Shown: one piece after another, positions 24,665 through 33,372 of the stretch
Position numbering within the stretch: the first letter of the stretch is position 1
How the letters are laid out: every line of letters starts with the position of its first letter
DNA from: JAGOTP01 sp964598725
Lineage (GTDB): Bacteria; Patescibacteriota; Patescibacteriia; 2-12-FULL-60-25
Assembly: GCA_964598725.1 (NCBI GenBank)
Contig: CAZRCW010000001.1
Location: 682,001 to 746,000, forward strand
Direction of reading: 5' to 3'
DNA: 64,000 bases
Notes under the pieces: model-generated
The model's input: the letters and a program-made list of their open reading frames with translations, nothing else
Database searches by the model: none
What the model was told of the DNA's origin: nothing
Program-made: the position numbers and the translations under genes

Positions 24665-24709
24665 CCACCCGACGCAGGCTCGACGAGGGTGTCGTTGCGT
24701 GTTGGGTGG
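24665..24709 (-). terminator. Compound hairpin after the 24719 gene
   Basis: Outer stem CCACCCGACGC/GTGTTGGGTGG (two G-T pairs), inner stem CGAC-GAGGGT-GTCG, identical in core to the one at 24235-24248. Confidence 0.8.
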
Positions 24710-24718
24710 GCGGTGAGG

Positions 24719-25027
24719 TCAGATGGGGTTCGGCAGCATGCTCTGTACGCCGCTCGCGAAGACCTCGATGAACGGTGGGCGGTTGAGATGCTTCTGGACG
24801 ATCATGTCGAGTGCAGCTCCGTCGAAGATCTCGAGCAACGAGCGCAATTGGGCCGGTTCGAAATGGAGGCGGAGATGTGTATCATCTCCGTTTGTGCAGC
24901 GAATAGTGAACTGCACGGATCGTGCTTCATGGTCGATCCGGAAATCACTGTCTTCAATGCAGATCCATCCAGCACGTTCGAAGATCTTGCGGATCGCTTC
25001 TTTCAGTTCCTTTTCGGTTCTTGGCAT
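24719..25027 (-). CDS. Hypothetical protein, paralogue of the 24278 gene
   Basis: 102 aa from the ATG at 25027, with GGGAG about 7-11 bases upstream. A helix (ELKEAIRKIFERAG) is followed by two or three strands, then LHFEPAQLRSLLEIFDG. The shared layout with the adjacent 24278 gene and the shared hairpin core suggest tandem duplication of a whole unit. Function unknown. Confidence 0.62.
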   Translation of the reverse strand: MPRTEKELKEAIRKIFERAGWICIEDSDFRIDHEARSVQFTIRCTNGDDTHLRLHFEPAQLRSLLEIFDGAALDMIVQKHLNRPPFIEVFASGVQSMLPNPI

Positions 25028-25104
25028 GTTCTTACTCCCTAGGCAGAACGAGCTTCTCGCATTAGATAACGTTAAACGCAACGCAATCTTGCGGAGGCAG
25101 TTTT

Positions 25105-25133
25105 ACCCTAGATAACTTAACTATTCCCGTCAA
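25105..25133 (-). promoter_or_regulatory. Promoter of the 24719 gene
   Basis: Minus strand TTGACG, 17 bases, TAGGGT; the -10 is poor. Confidence 0.45.
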
Positions 25134-25170
25134 TTTGCCAGCCCTCGTCATCCCCGGCACACTTCCACCC

Positions 25171-28149
25171 ATGTCCGCCCCTACGAACCTTTTGGAAGGC
25201 TTGAACGATGCTCAGCTGCAAGCAGTCACCCATGGTGATGGGCCGCTTTTGATTGTGGCTGGTGCCGGAACGGGGAAGACGACCGTGCTCACGCGCCGCT
25301 ATCAATATTTGTTGCAGCAACCTCAGGTGACGACGGAGTCTATTTTGGCGCTTACTTTTACCGAAAAGGCGGCAGGGGAAATGGAAGATCGTGTGCTCAA
25401 GCTCATGCCTGTCGGTGCCTACGACTTTTGGATTTCAACCTTTCACGGCTTCTGTCAGCGCATCTTGCAGGATCATGCGCTTGAGATTGGCTTGTCGACG
25501 CCGTTCCGTTTGCTGACGCCTACGGATTGTTGGTTGTTGCTACGTCGTCATCTTCCAGAACTGCCGTTAAAAGCGTATCGACCGCTCGGCAATCCAACGA
25601 AATTCTTGCGCGCCTTGGTTCAGCATATCTCACGCGCGAAAGACGAAGGGGTGACAGCTGATCGCTATGCGGAGTTTGCTGCTAACATCCCGCTTGAGGT
25701 CCCAGCGGATGGCGAAGTCGAAGAAAAAGAACGGTTGCAGGAACTGGCACAGCTGTATCAAGCCTATGAGAAGATCTTGCGCGAAGAAGGCTGTCTCGAC
25801 TTCGGTGATTTGATTTTGCAGACACTCCGTCTCTTAAAAGAGCGTCCGTTAATTTTGGAGAAATACCGCAAGCAGTTTCACTACGTCTTGGTCGATGAGT
25901 TCCAGGATACCAACTGGGCACAGTATGAGTTGGTAAAACTTTTGGCTGGTCCACGAAAGAATCTGACGGTCGTAGGTGATGATGATCAAGCGATCTATAA
26001 GTTCCGTGGCGCGTCTTTGGCCAATATCCTGCAGTTCCGGGATGACTATCCAGAAGCAAAGACGGTGGCGCTCACGAAGAACTATCGTTCGAAGAAGGAG
26101 ATTTTGGATACAGCCTACGCTTCGATTTCCAAAAATAACCCGAACCGCTTGGAAGTGAAGCTCGCCGATACCGGTTTGAGCAAGCGCTTGGAAGCGGAAA
26201 TGGGGGAGGGCGGAACGAGTACGGTTGAGTTGCTGTGGGCGCGTACGATCGAACAGGAGGCGGATAAAGTTATCGAGCAGATCGAGCGCATCAAGCGTAC
26301 CGATCCTTCGGCCACTTGGAATGATATGGCCATCTTAACCCGTTCCAATGATGGCGCGGAAGCGTTCGTGCGAGCGATGGAACGTTCCCGTATCCCATTT
26401 CAGTTCATGGCTTTGCGTGGGTTATACGCGAAGCCGGCGGTCATTGATATCGTTTCGCTTCTGACCTTGCTTGATGTTCGCACCGATTCAACGATCGTTT
26501 GGCGTGCTCTCACCCTCGATTGCTACAGCATTGGTGCTTCTGACATCGCAGAACTTTTAGGCTTTGCTAACCGCAAAGGCTGGCCGCTCTGGAATGTCAT
26601 CCGTGACGCCTCTACGGCCGAAACAGGGGTCTTCGTGAGTCCAGAGGGTCGGAAGGGATTGCAGCGTCTCTATCGTGATGTAGAAGGCTTGAGCGAGATG
26701 GCTCGACGGGCCCAACCATTCCAAATCTTCCAAACGCTGCTTGATAAGACGGGCTACTTGGCCTACGTCCTCAGGATGGGTGAGCGTGATCGTACGGAGA
26801 CGCTCCGTCATGTCTCCGGTTTTGCCGACCGAATCCGCCGCTACGAGCAGGTGACTCACGCGCCAACGCTACATGGGTTTCTTGAGGAATACCGTATGGA
26901 GATCGAGAGCGGGGAAGAAGGAGCGCTCGACAGCGATCCAGAAGCCGAAGGCCCTGACATGGTGAAGATTCTGACGGTCCATGCAGCAAAAGGTCTTGAG
27001 TTCCGCTTTGTGTTCGTCGTTTCGATGGTGGATCAACGGTTTCCAACCCGTGCCCGGAGTGAAGCGATCCCGTTGCCGGATGGATTGGTTCAGGAGCGTC
27101 TCCCAGAAGGCAATGCTCACTTGGAAGAAGAGCGCCGTTTATTTTATGTGGCGTTAACCCGTGCTAAGGAGCGCTTGTTCCTCACCGGTGGCTACGAATA
27201 TGGGGGAGCGCGAGATAAGAAGCCATCTGCTTTCTTGGCCGAGATCGATCTGACTCCGCCACCGAAGGAGGCCTTGGTTCAGCAGGAAGTCGTTGAATTG
27301 TTGAAGTCATCTTCGGACAACGCCAAAGAAGAATTGGCCAAGGATCTCGCGCTCTATCCGCTCAAGCGACGGTTTAGCTTTACCCAGTTGGCAGCCTTCC
27401 GGAAATGTCCGTTACAGTACAAATACTCGCACATCTATCGCATTCCAACCCTCGGTTCCTATCAGCGTAGCTTTGGGCAATCGATCCACTTAACCTTCCA
27501 GAAGATCTTTCAGCTCCATCAAGCTCGTACGGCGGCGAAGCAAGGTTCGCTTTTTGACGTGGCACCAGCAAACGTTCCAGAAGGTGGTTGGGCGGTGAGT
27601 ATGGAAGAAGCGGAGCTGATCTATGCTGATACCTGGATCGATGAGTGGTATCCCACCCGCGAAACGCACGATGAGTATCATGCAAAGGGCGCGGTTGCGG
27701 TGAGAAGTTGTATGGAGGCCTGGATGGTGCGTCCACCAGAGCCGCTTGAGATTGAAAAAGAGTTCCTGTTGCAGATCGGTGGTCATTCCATCAAAGGGAA
27801 AATTGACCGCGTAGATAAAAATGGCGACGGAACGGTCAGTATCTTCGATTACAAGACAGGGGAGCCGAAAGATACGTTGGAAGCGGAAGATAAGGAGCAG
27901 CTCTATCTTTACCAACTCGCATTGGAAGGTCGCGGCTTCAAGGTTTCGTGCATGAAATACATCTACGTCTTGGATCACCAGGAACGCGAAGTGGACCTAT
28001 TGGAGGAAGAAAAGAAGGAGCAATTCCTGACCAAAATGGCGGAGCGCATGGACGCCATTCTCACCTCTGATTTCGAGGCGACTCCTGAGTCATTCGTCTG
28101 TAAGTACTGTGATTTCCGGAACGTCTGTCCGTTTCGTAAGCTCTCGTAA
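25171..28149 (+). CDS. UvrD-like helicase fused to a RecB-type nuclease domain
   Basis: About 992 aa from the ATG at 25171 (a frame from 25135 adds 12 weak residues). Superfamily 1A motifs: AGAGTGKTTVLTRR (Walker A), LVDEFQDTN (Walker B), GDDDQAIYKFRGA (III), LTVHAAKGLEF (V) and FYVALTRAKERLFLTGG (VI). The C-terminal part has KGKIDRVD and FDYKTGEPKD, the acidic and Lys motifs of PD-(D/E)xK nucleases, with cysteines in FRKCPLQY and CKYCDFRNVC placed as in AddB/AdnA-type iron-sulfur nucleases. It probably processes DNA ends for recombination. Confidence 0.9.
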   Translation: MSAPTNLLEGLNDAQLQAVTHGDGPLLIVAGAGTGKTTVLTRRYQYLLQQPQVTTESILALTFTEKAAGEMEDRVLKLMPVGAYDFWISTFHGFCQRILQDHALEIGLSTPFRLLTPTDCWLLLRRHLPELPLKAYRPLGNPTKFLRALVQHISRAKDEGVTADRYAEFAANIPLEVPADGEVEEKERLQELAQLYQAYEKILREEGCLDFGDLILQTLRLLKERPLILEKYRKQFHYVLVDEFQDTNWAQYELVKLLAGPRKNLTVVGDDDQAIYKFRGASLANILQFRDDYPEAKTVALTKNYRSKKEILDTAYASISKNNPNRLEVKLADTGLSKRLEAEMGEGGTSTVELLWARTIEQEADKVIEQIERIKRTDPSATWNDMAILTRSNDGAEAFVRAMERSRIPFQFMALRGLYAKPAVIDIVSLLTLLDVRTDSTIVWRALTLDCYSIGASDIAELLGFANRKGWPLWNVIRDASTAETGVFVSPEGRKGLQRLYRDVEGLSEMARRAQPFQIFQTLLDKTGYLAYVLRMGERDRTETLRHVSGFADRIRRYEQVTHAPTLHGFLEEYRMEIESGEEGALDSDPEAEGPDMVKILTVHAAKGLEFRFVFVVSMVDQRFPTRARSEAIPLPDGLVQERLPEGNAHLEEERRLFYVALTRAKERLFLTGGYEYGGARDKKPSAFLAEIDLTPPPKEALVQQEVVELLKSSSDNAKEELAKDLALYPLKRRFSFTQLAAFRKCPLQYKYSHIYRIPTLGSYQRSFGQSIHLTFQKIFQLHQARTAAKQGSLFDVAPANVPEGGWAVSMEEAELIYADTWIDEWYPTRETHDEYHAKGAVAVRSCMEAWMVRPPEPLEIEKEFLLQIGGHSIKGKIDRVDKNGDGTVSIFDYKTGEPKDTLEAEDKEQLYLYQLALEGRGFKVSCMKYIYVLDHQEREVDLLEEEKKEQFLTKMAERMDAILTSDFEATPESFVCKYCDFRNVCPFRKLS

Positions 28150-28157
28150 CTCTTGCT

Positions 28158-28454
28158 ATGGCTTTTCAACCGATTCGGCGCCTCTTATCCGGCGCGATTC
28201 ATCAAGCGGGGATCGATGAGCAAGTTTCCAGCGTGCGGGTCTTAACATTGGCAAAGGAAACGTTGGAGAAGTTCTGGGGCACTGAGAAGGCCGCTTATAT
28301 CGAATGGGTTTCCTATAAAGATGGCGTAGTACGCGTCCGGTGTCAGGCGCCAGCCGCGAAACAAGAATTGAAAACCTGGGAGGTACGCTTGCTGAATGAA
28401 ATAAATCGAGCTCTGGGTAGTAAGAAAGTAACGCGCTTCATGGAGGCGATGTAG
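28158..28454 (+). CDS. DUF721/DciA-like protein
   Basis: 98 aa. IRRLLSGAIHQAGIDEQ, then a central YIEWVSYKDGVVRVRC strand region and a C-terminal helix fit the DUF721 family, whose best known member, DciA, loads the replicative helicase. Starts 8 bases after the helicase-nuclease gene. No Shine-Dalgarno. The replication role here is an inference. Confidence 0.68.
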   Translation: MAFQPIRRLLSGAIHQAGIDEQVSSVRVLTLAKETLEKFWGTEKAAYIEWVSYKDGVVRVRCQAPAAKQELKTWEVRLLNEINRALGSKKVTRFMEAM

Positions 28455-28495
28455 TCCACTGACATCGAATGGCGAAATAGAGTATCATACCGGCC

Positions 28496-28885
28496 ATGCC
28501 TTACGCGCGGTTCCTGGTCCTCATGGCAATCGCTACGATCCTTGGGTTCGTCACCTGGATCTATGTGTTGTTTCGAATTGACCCCTACACGAGTGGTTGG
28601 ATCGGCCCAGTTTCATTTTATGTGTCGCTCAGCATGTTCTGTGTCGGCTTCTTCTTTTTATTCGGAGCCGGTATCCATCGTCTGATCGCCAAAGACGCTA
28701 CGGTTTTGCCACGCCATGTCCGTGGTTGGTTCCGTCGATCGATTCTTCTTACGCTCGGCACAATTATCCCGTTGATTTTAGCCTCAGTCGATCACTTTTC
28801 ATTTACCGTTTTCTTTATCTGTTTGGTGGTTTTGTTGGGACTTGAGGGCATCTTCCTGTTTATCCACCAAGGACGACGGGTCTAA
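28496..28885 (+). CDS. Small four-helix membrane protein
   Basis: 129 aa with four hydrophobic segments (about 7-27, 38-60, 80-98 and 103-123). CTGACA, 18 bases, TATCAT ends 7 bases before the ATG, which suggests a leaderless mRNA. It precedes mreB, so it may take part in envelope biology, but no family is recognised. Confidence 0.7.
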   Translation: MPYARFLVLMAIATILGFVTWIYVLFRIDPYTSGWIGPVSFYVSLSMFCVGFFFLFGAGIHRLIAKDATVLPRHVRGWFRRSILLTLGTIIPLILASVDHFSFTVFFICLVVLLGLEGIFLFIHQGRRV

Positions 28886-28930
28886 CCTTTGACGATCGGT
28901 TGTTTCGGGTGGCATGCTGGTGCCAGTTCT

Positions 28931-29983
28931 ATGCGGCTTCCTGGAATTTTCAGTGCGTTTACGAAAGACCTGGGTATCGACCTTGGTACTTCGAACACGC
29001 TTCTCTTTCAACGTGGGAAGGGGATTGTGGTCCAAGAATCGTCCGTTGTCGCAATTAACCGTCGCACAGGCCAGGTGATCGCCGTTGGAGAGCAAGCTCG
29101 CTCGATGGTTGGGAAGACGCCGCCACACATCATTGTCACCCGTCCGTTGCAGCGGGGAATTATTGCGGATTTTGAGGTCGCAGAGAAGATGATTCGTTAC
29201 TTCTTTGATCGCGTACATGCTGAAGGCTCATTCATTATCCCTCGACCGAATGTGTTGGTGTGTGTTCCCCTTGAAGTAACGGAGGTGGAGCGGAAAGCGG
29301 TCGGGGATGCGGCGCTCGCGGCGGGTGCACGTTCCGTTCGGTTGGTGGAAGAGCCGATCGCCGCCGCTGTGGGAGCCGGGATCGATATCTCTGAACCGAG
29401 CGGCAACATGATCGTGAATATCGGAGGCGGAAATACGGAAATCGCCGTTATCTCTCTACGCGGTGTCGTGACCTCAAAGAGTATTCCGATTGCCGGAGAT
29501 GAATTGAATAAAAATATTGTCCAATATGCTCGGGACGTGTTTAGCGTGATGTTGGGTGAACGAATCGCAGAAGAGTTGAAGATCGGCATCGGTTCGGCCA
29601 TCGAGCTCGAAACCTCGCTTGAAATGGCGATGCGTGGTCGCGATTTGTTGAGTGGTTTGCCACGCGAAATCATCGTGAACGATACGCAGATTCGTGAAGC
29701 GCTCGGTCGATCGGTTAAAGCGATTATCGAACAGATCAAGTCGATTCTTGAAATCACTCCACCAGAACTCGTGGCTGATATTCAACAGAAGGGGATCGTG
29801 CTGACCGGCGGTGGCGCCTTGCTCCGTGGTCTCGACCAGGCAATTGCCAAGTGGACCGGTCTCCCGGTTCGTGTGGCGGATGACCCTATGACGAGCGCTG
29901 TTCGTGGAACAGGCTTGCTCCTAGAGCGTGCCGACCTGATGGCTGACGTGGCGTTCCCTGCTACCGACGCTGGTATTCGTTAA
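28931..29983 (+). CDS. mreB: Rod-shape actin MreB
   Basis: Bacterial actin that guides lateral wall synthesis. About 350 aa from the ATG at 28931; a frame from 28889 adds residues that do not fit. DLGIDLGTSNTLLF is the phosphate-1 loop, IVNIGGGNTEIAVIS phosphate-2, and VLTGGGALLRGLD the adenosine-binding motif. It is followed in order by mreC, mreD and a PBP2, the standard elongation cluster. Confidence 0.95.
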   Translation: MRLPGIFSAFTKDLGIDLGTSNTLLFQRGKGIVVQESSVVAINRRTGQVIAVGEQARSMVGKTPPHIIVTRPLQRGIIADFEVAEKMIRYFFDRVHAEGSFIIPRPNVLVCVPLEVTEVERKAVGDAALAAGARSVRLVEEPIAAAVGAGIDISEPSGNMIVNIGGGNTEIAVISLRGVVTSKSIPIAGDELNKNIVQYARDVFSVMLGERIAEELKIGIGSAIELETSLEMAMRGRDLLSGLPREIIVNDTQIREALGRSVKAIIEQIKSILEITPPELVADIQQKGIVLTGGGALLRGLDQAIAKWTGLPVRVADDPMTSAVRGTGLLLERADLMADVAFPATDAGIR

Positions 29984-29986
29984 GCT

Positions 29987-30775
29987 ATGCGCTCTTGGAT
30001 CATCAAAGGGTTGGTGGTTCTGCTCTGCTTGGTCGGTTTATTTGTCTTACGTGGGCCGATCATGGGGTTGGCTCAACGGGTCTTTTTGCCTGTCATCAGC
30101 CGCTTCTCGTTATGGGCTGACCGGATGGACCACGCCGGTCGTTCAGTGGCTTTGCCGAATGAAGGTTCCATTGAGAAGTGTGAAGAGCGACTCCAGTCAC
30201 GCATTGTTGATGCCGCCCGTTTATCGGCGTTGGAGCAAGAGAATCGTTTACTGCGCGCTCAAGCTTCCTTCTTGGCCGAATCTGGTTACGATCACGTAGG
30301 GGCGCGCGTCATCGGTCGTCGTATCGATCATATCCATGCTCGGCTCGTGATCGATCGCGGGACGAATGACACGATCGAAGTTGGCCAGGCGGTAATTGCC
30401 GAGAACGGATTATTGGTCGGGAAGATTGTCGAAGCCAGCAGTCGTATCTCAACGGTTGAGCTCCTAACGGACGTCGATAGCCGCATCGCGGTCGCTTCGG
30501 CGAAGGATGGTCAGTTGATCGGGGTTCTCGAAGGCCGAGGGAATGGAGCTGCTCTGTTGACCTACATCCCATCTTCAGTTGATGTGGTGGCAGACGATTT
30601 ATTGTTGACGGCTGGTACCGAAGACAAGATTCCCCCGCGGTTACCGATCGGTGTCGCGGACGCAGTGACCCGTACCTCGAAAGACCCCTTCTACCAGGCT
30701 TCAGTCGATCCGGCGATTCGCATCGAGCGCTTATCGTTCTTGTCCGTCTTACGACCGAGCGCATTAACGCGTTAG
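29987..30775 (+). CDS. mreC: Rod-shape protein MreC
   Basis: 262 aa. One N-terminal membrane helix, a coiled-coil (ALEQENRLLRAQASFLAE) and the MreC beta-barrel core with VIDRGTNDTIEVGQAVIAENG then LVGKIVEASSRISTVELLTD, the family signature. It scaffolds MreB, MreD and PBP2 outside the membrane. 3 bases after mreB. Confidence 0.92.
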   Translation: MRSWIIKGLVVLLCLVGLFVLRGPIMGLAQRVFLPVISRFSLWADRMDHAGRSVALPNEGSIEKCEERLQSRIVDAARLSALEQENRLLRAQASFLAESGYDHVGARVIGRRIDHIHARLVIDRGTNDTIEVGQAVIAENGLLVGKIVEASSRISTVELLTDVDSRIAVASAKDGQLIGVLEGRGNGAALLTYIPSSVDVVADDLLLTAGTEDKIPPRLPIGVADAVTRTSKDPFYQASVDPAIRIERLSFLSVLRPSALTR

Positions 30776-30779
30776 AGGT

Positions 30780-31289
30780 ATGCGCCGCATTCTCACCTGG
30801 AGCTTGGCCTGGATCCTCATGATTCTCTGGTCGGTGGCGATTCGGCCGTTTGTGCCGGGTTTTTTGCCGATAGAGCCCTGCATCCCACTTCTCGTGCTCT
30901 CGCTGATGCTTGGTCCGTTACGGGTCGTTGTCCCATTCATTCTTATCAGTGGGTTATTGTTCGATGCATTTCAACCCTTTCCACTGCCGATCGCTTTTTA
31001 CGCGTTGATCCTTGTCGCCCTTTTGGTTGGCGTTGCCGTACGCTTTCTATTGGCCGGTAAATCGTTCTACAGTGCATTGCTGCTTGTCATAATCGCTCGT
31101 GTCACGTTAGCTGGAAGTCTGTTCTTGCTCGGGCCAGATGCAGCCATTTGGTCGGCAGATCGCTCCGTGTTGCTTAGTCCGCTGTTTTTCTTGCTCACCA
31201 GCCTGATTGATGCGATTCTGCTCTTGATTGGCTTCCGGCTCGTGTCACGTCCTTTACTCGGTGCACATCGTACCCAAATCGTTCGTTAA
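30780..31289 (+). CDS. mreD: Rod-shape protein MreD
   Basis: 169 aa, five to six hydrophobic segments, little sequence signature; assigned by topology, length and its place between mreC and mrdA. GLLFDAFQPFPLP is a typical MreD-like loop. Starts 4 bases after mreC. Confidence 0.8.
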   Translation: MRRILTWSLAWILMILWSVAIRPFVPGFLPIEPCIPLLVLSLMLGPLRVVVPFILISGLLFDAFQPFPLPIAFYALILVALLVGVAVRFLLAGKSFYSALLLVIIARVTLAGSLFLLGPDAAIWSADRSVLLSPLFFLLTSLIDAILLLIGFRLVSRPLLGAHRTQIVR

Positions 31290-31293
31290 TGCT

Positions 31294-33261
31294 ATGGATG
31301 CCCGTCGTTACTTTTCGACTCAAGCCGATACCGGAGGTCTCCGGATGGAGAACCGCGCTGAAGAAGATGTGCGGCATGAATTGTTATTTGAACGCGATTG
31401 GAATCAAGCGAAGACCCGACCGCTCTATTTAACCTCATCTTTTTCTCGAAAACGGTTTTTTATCGCCCTTTCGATTGTCTTTCTCTCGGTCTTCGGGTTG
31501 TTAGGCCGGGCGCTTTGGATGCAGGTTGGTCAAGCCCAGAACTACGCCGCTCTGGCTGAGCGAAATCGACTGCGCTCAACCCCGCTCTGGCCATTGCGTG
31601 GGATTATTCGTGACCGTCAGGGAGTGATTCTGGCGGAGAATGCCCCACGCTTTCAGGTGACGTTTCTGCCACGTGAGTTGTCACGTGATCCAGTCGACCG
31701 TGAAACAGCGTTAGGCGAGGCGAGTCGTGTGTTAGGACTGCCTTATGCAACCTTGTTGGGGTACGCCTCAGCCACCGGAACCGCTCAGGATGCGACGGTT
31801 ATTGTCGCTGACAAGCTGCCATACGCTCAGGCGATGCAGTTCGCGACCGATCTACCCCATCTCCCAGGCTTCCGTTTGGAGGTTCATCCGATTCGTCACT
31901 ATCCGCAATCGACCGCGGTCGAAAGCCTGTCGCATATTTTAGGCTATGTTGGTCGTTTGTCGCCGGAGGAATACGAGCAGCGATCCGATCAAGGCTATCG
32001 TCACACCGATGAAATCGGCAAAACCGGTATTGAGCGTTGGTATGAACAGATTTTACGCGGGAAACTCGGGGAACGGATGGACGAAGTCGACGCCCGTGGT
32101 CGGGCCAGTGCGTTTGTTGGGGAGGATGCCGCTCAAAACGGAGAAGACCTGACACTGACACTGGATGTCGCTCTCCAAGCAGAAACCGAAAAAGCGCTTA
32201 GGGCGGGAATGGAGCTCGCCAAGACGAATCGAGGGGCTGCGATTGCGATGGATCCGCGTGATGGCTCGGTTCTCGCACTCGTATCGTTACCAGCTTTCGA
32301 TAACAATGACTTTGCCGGAAGCGTGTCTTCAACGGTCTACCAGCGTTTAGCGACAGATACGGCTCAGCCACTCTTCTCACGCGCGGTTGCCGGTGCCTAT
32401 CCTTCTGGTTCTACCGTGAAGATTGTGATGTCGACGGCTGGTTTGGCGGAAGGGGTTATTACGCCTGAAACAACCGTTCTCTCGAACGGAGGCGTACGTG
32501 TTGGCCAATGGTTCTTCCCAGACTGGAAAGCAGGGGGGCACGGTATGACAAACGTGCGCAGTGCGATCGCAAACTCGGTGAATACCTTTTTCTACTATAT
32601 CGGTGGAGGCTATGGAACGTTTCAAGGACTGGGGGTGGATCGTATTAGTCAGTGGATGCGAAGTTTTGGTCTCGGGACGCGTACCGGGATTGATCTACCG
32701 GCAGAGGCGGCTGGAAATGTTCCTGACGCTGCCTGGAAGCAAGAGCATCGCAAAGAGCAGTGGTATATTGGTGATACCTACAACCTATCGATCGGTCAGG
32801 GAGACTTGCTTGTGACACCACTTCAAGTCGCGATGTATACGGCGGAGATCGCGAACGGGGGTCATAAGATTATCCCGCACCTGTTTGGTCAGGCATCGAC
32901 TACCGCCAGCCCGTCCTCAACAACACAGATTTCGTTTGCGACCACTACAACCATGGGCGCGCCCGACTCGGCGTATAAGGTTGTGCAAGAGGGAATGCGC
33001 CAGTGCGTGCAGGCCGGATCGTGTCGTGCATTATCCGTTCTCCCATTTGCGGTGGCAGGAAAGACGGGTACGGCTCAGTGGAGCAGCCAAGGTAACACGC
33101 ATGCCTGGTTCACGAGTTTCGCCCCCTACGAGCAGCCACAGGTCGTTGTAACGGTGTTGTTAGAAGAAGGGGGAGAAGGGTCGAGCGTCGCCGTCCCGGT
33201 CGCCAAGCAGATGTTGCTCAAATGGGACGAATTGAAGCGTGCCCGAGGTGGTCAATTCTAG
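31294..33261 (+). CDS. mrdA: Elongation penicillin-binding protein 2
   Basis: 655 aa from the ATG at 31294, 4 bases after mreD. One membrane helix (about residues 53-73), pedestal domain, then transpeptidase motifs: YPSGSTVKIV (SxxK), ANSVNTFF (SxN) and AGKTGTAQW (KTG). Cross-links peptidoglycan during elongation with MreBCD. A frame from 31228 overlaps mreD and is rejected. Confidence 0.93.
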   Translation: MDARRYFSTQADTGGLRMENRAEEDVRHELLFERDWNQAKTRPLYLTSSFSRKRFFIALSIVFLSVFGLLGRALWMQVGQAQNYAALAERNRLRSTPLWPLRGIIRDRQGVILAENAPRFQVTFLPRELSRDPVDRETALGEASRVLGLPYATLLGYASATGTAQDATVIVADKLPYAQAMQFATDLPHLPGFRLEVHPIRHYPQSTAVESLSHILGYVGRLSPEEYEQRSDQGYRHTDEIGKTGIERWYEQILRGKLGERMDEVDARGRASAFVGEDAAQNGEDLTLTLDVALQAETEKALRAGMELAKTNRGAAIAMDPRDGSVLALVSLPAFDNNDFAGSVSSTVYQRLATDTAQPLFSRAVAGAYPSGSTVKIVMSTAGLAEGVITPETTVLSNGGVRVGQWFFPDWKAGGHGMTNVRSAIANSVNTFFYYIGGGYGTFQGLGVDRISQWMRSFGLGTRTGIDLPAEAAGNVPDAAWKQEHRKEQWYIGDTYNLSIGQGDLLVTPLQVAMYTAEIANGGHKIIPHLFGQASTTASPSSTTQISFATTTTMGAPDSAYKVVQEGMRQCVQAGSCRALSVLPFAVAGKTGTAQWSSQGNTHAWFTSFAPYEQPQVVVTVLLEEGGEGSSVAVPVAKQMLLKWDELKRARGGQF

Positions 33262-33263
33262 GT

Positions 33264-33293
33264 TTGACAGCTTCGACCCAAGCCTTCTATCCT
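33264..33293 (+). promoter_or_regulatory. Promoter of the greA-lysS cluster
   Basis: TTGACA, 18 bases, TATCCT, starting right after the mrdA stop. Confidence 0.7.
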
Positions 33294-33306
33294 AGGGGGC
33301 ATAGAG

Positions 33307-33332
33307 GCGTGAGGTCTGTACCTCGCGCTTTT
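33307..33332 (+). terminator. Terminator-like hairpin in the greA leader
   Basis: GAGGT-CTGT-ACCTC extended by GCG/CGC, then TTTT. It lies between the promoter and greA, so it could be an attenuator or could end read-through from mrdA. TTATCT 7 bases before the greA ATG is a possible second, leaderless start. Confidence 0.55.
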
Positions 33333-33372
33333 CATTCGTCTCACTTTCTCTCTCGCCAATTATCTCCACCCT

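Noticed and set aside
3315..25133. Integron cassette array
   Set aside because: The one-gene units and hairpins recall gene cassettes, but I see no RYYYAAC/GTTRRRY core sites, no integrase and no array; units are dispersed among core genes.
31228..31293. Upstream extension of mrdA
   Set aside because: It overlaps the end of mreD and the added residues do not look like protein; the ATG at 31294 is adopted.
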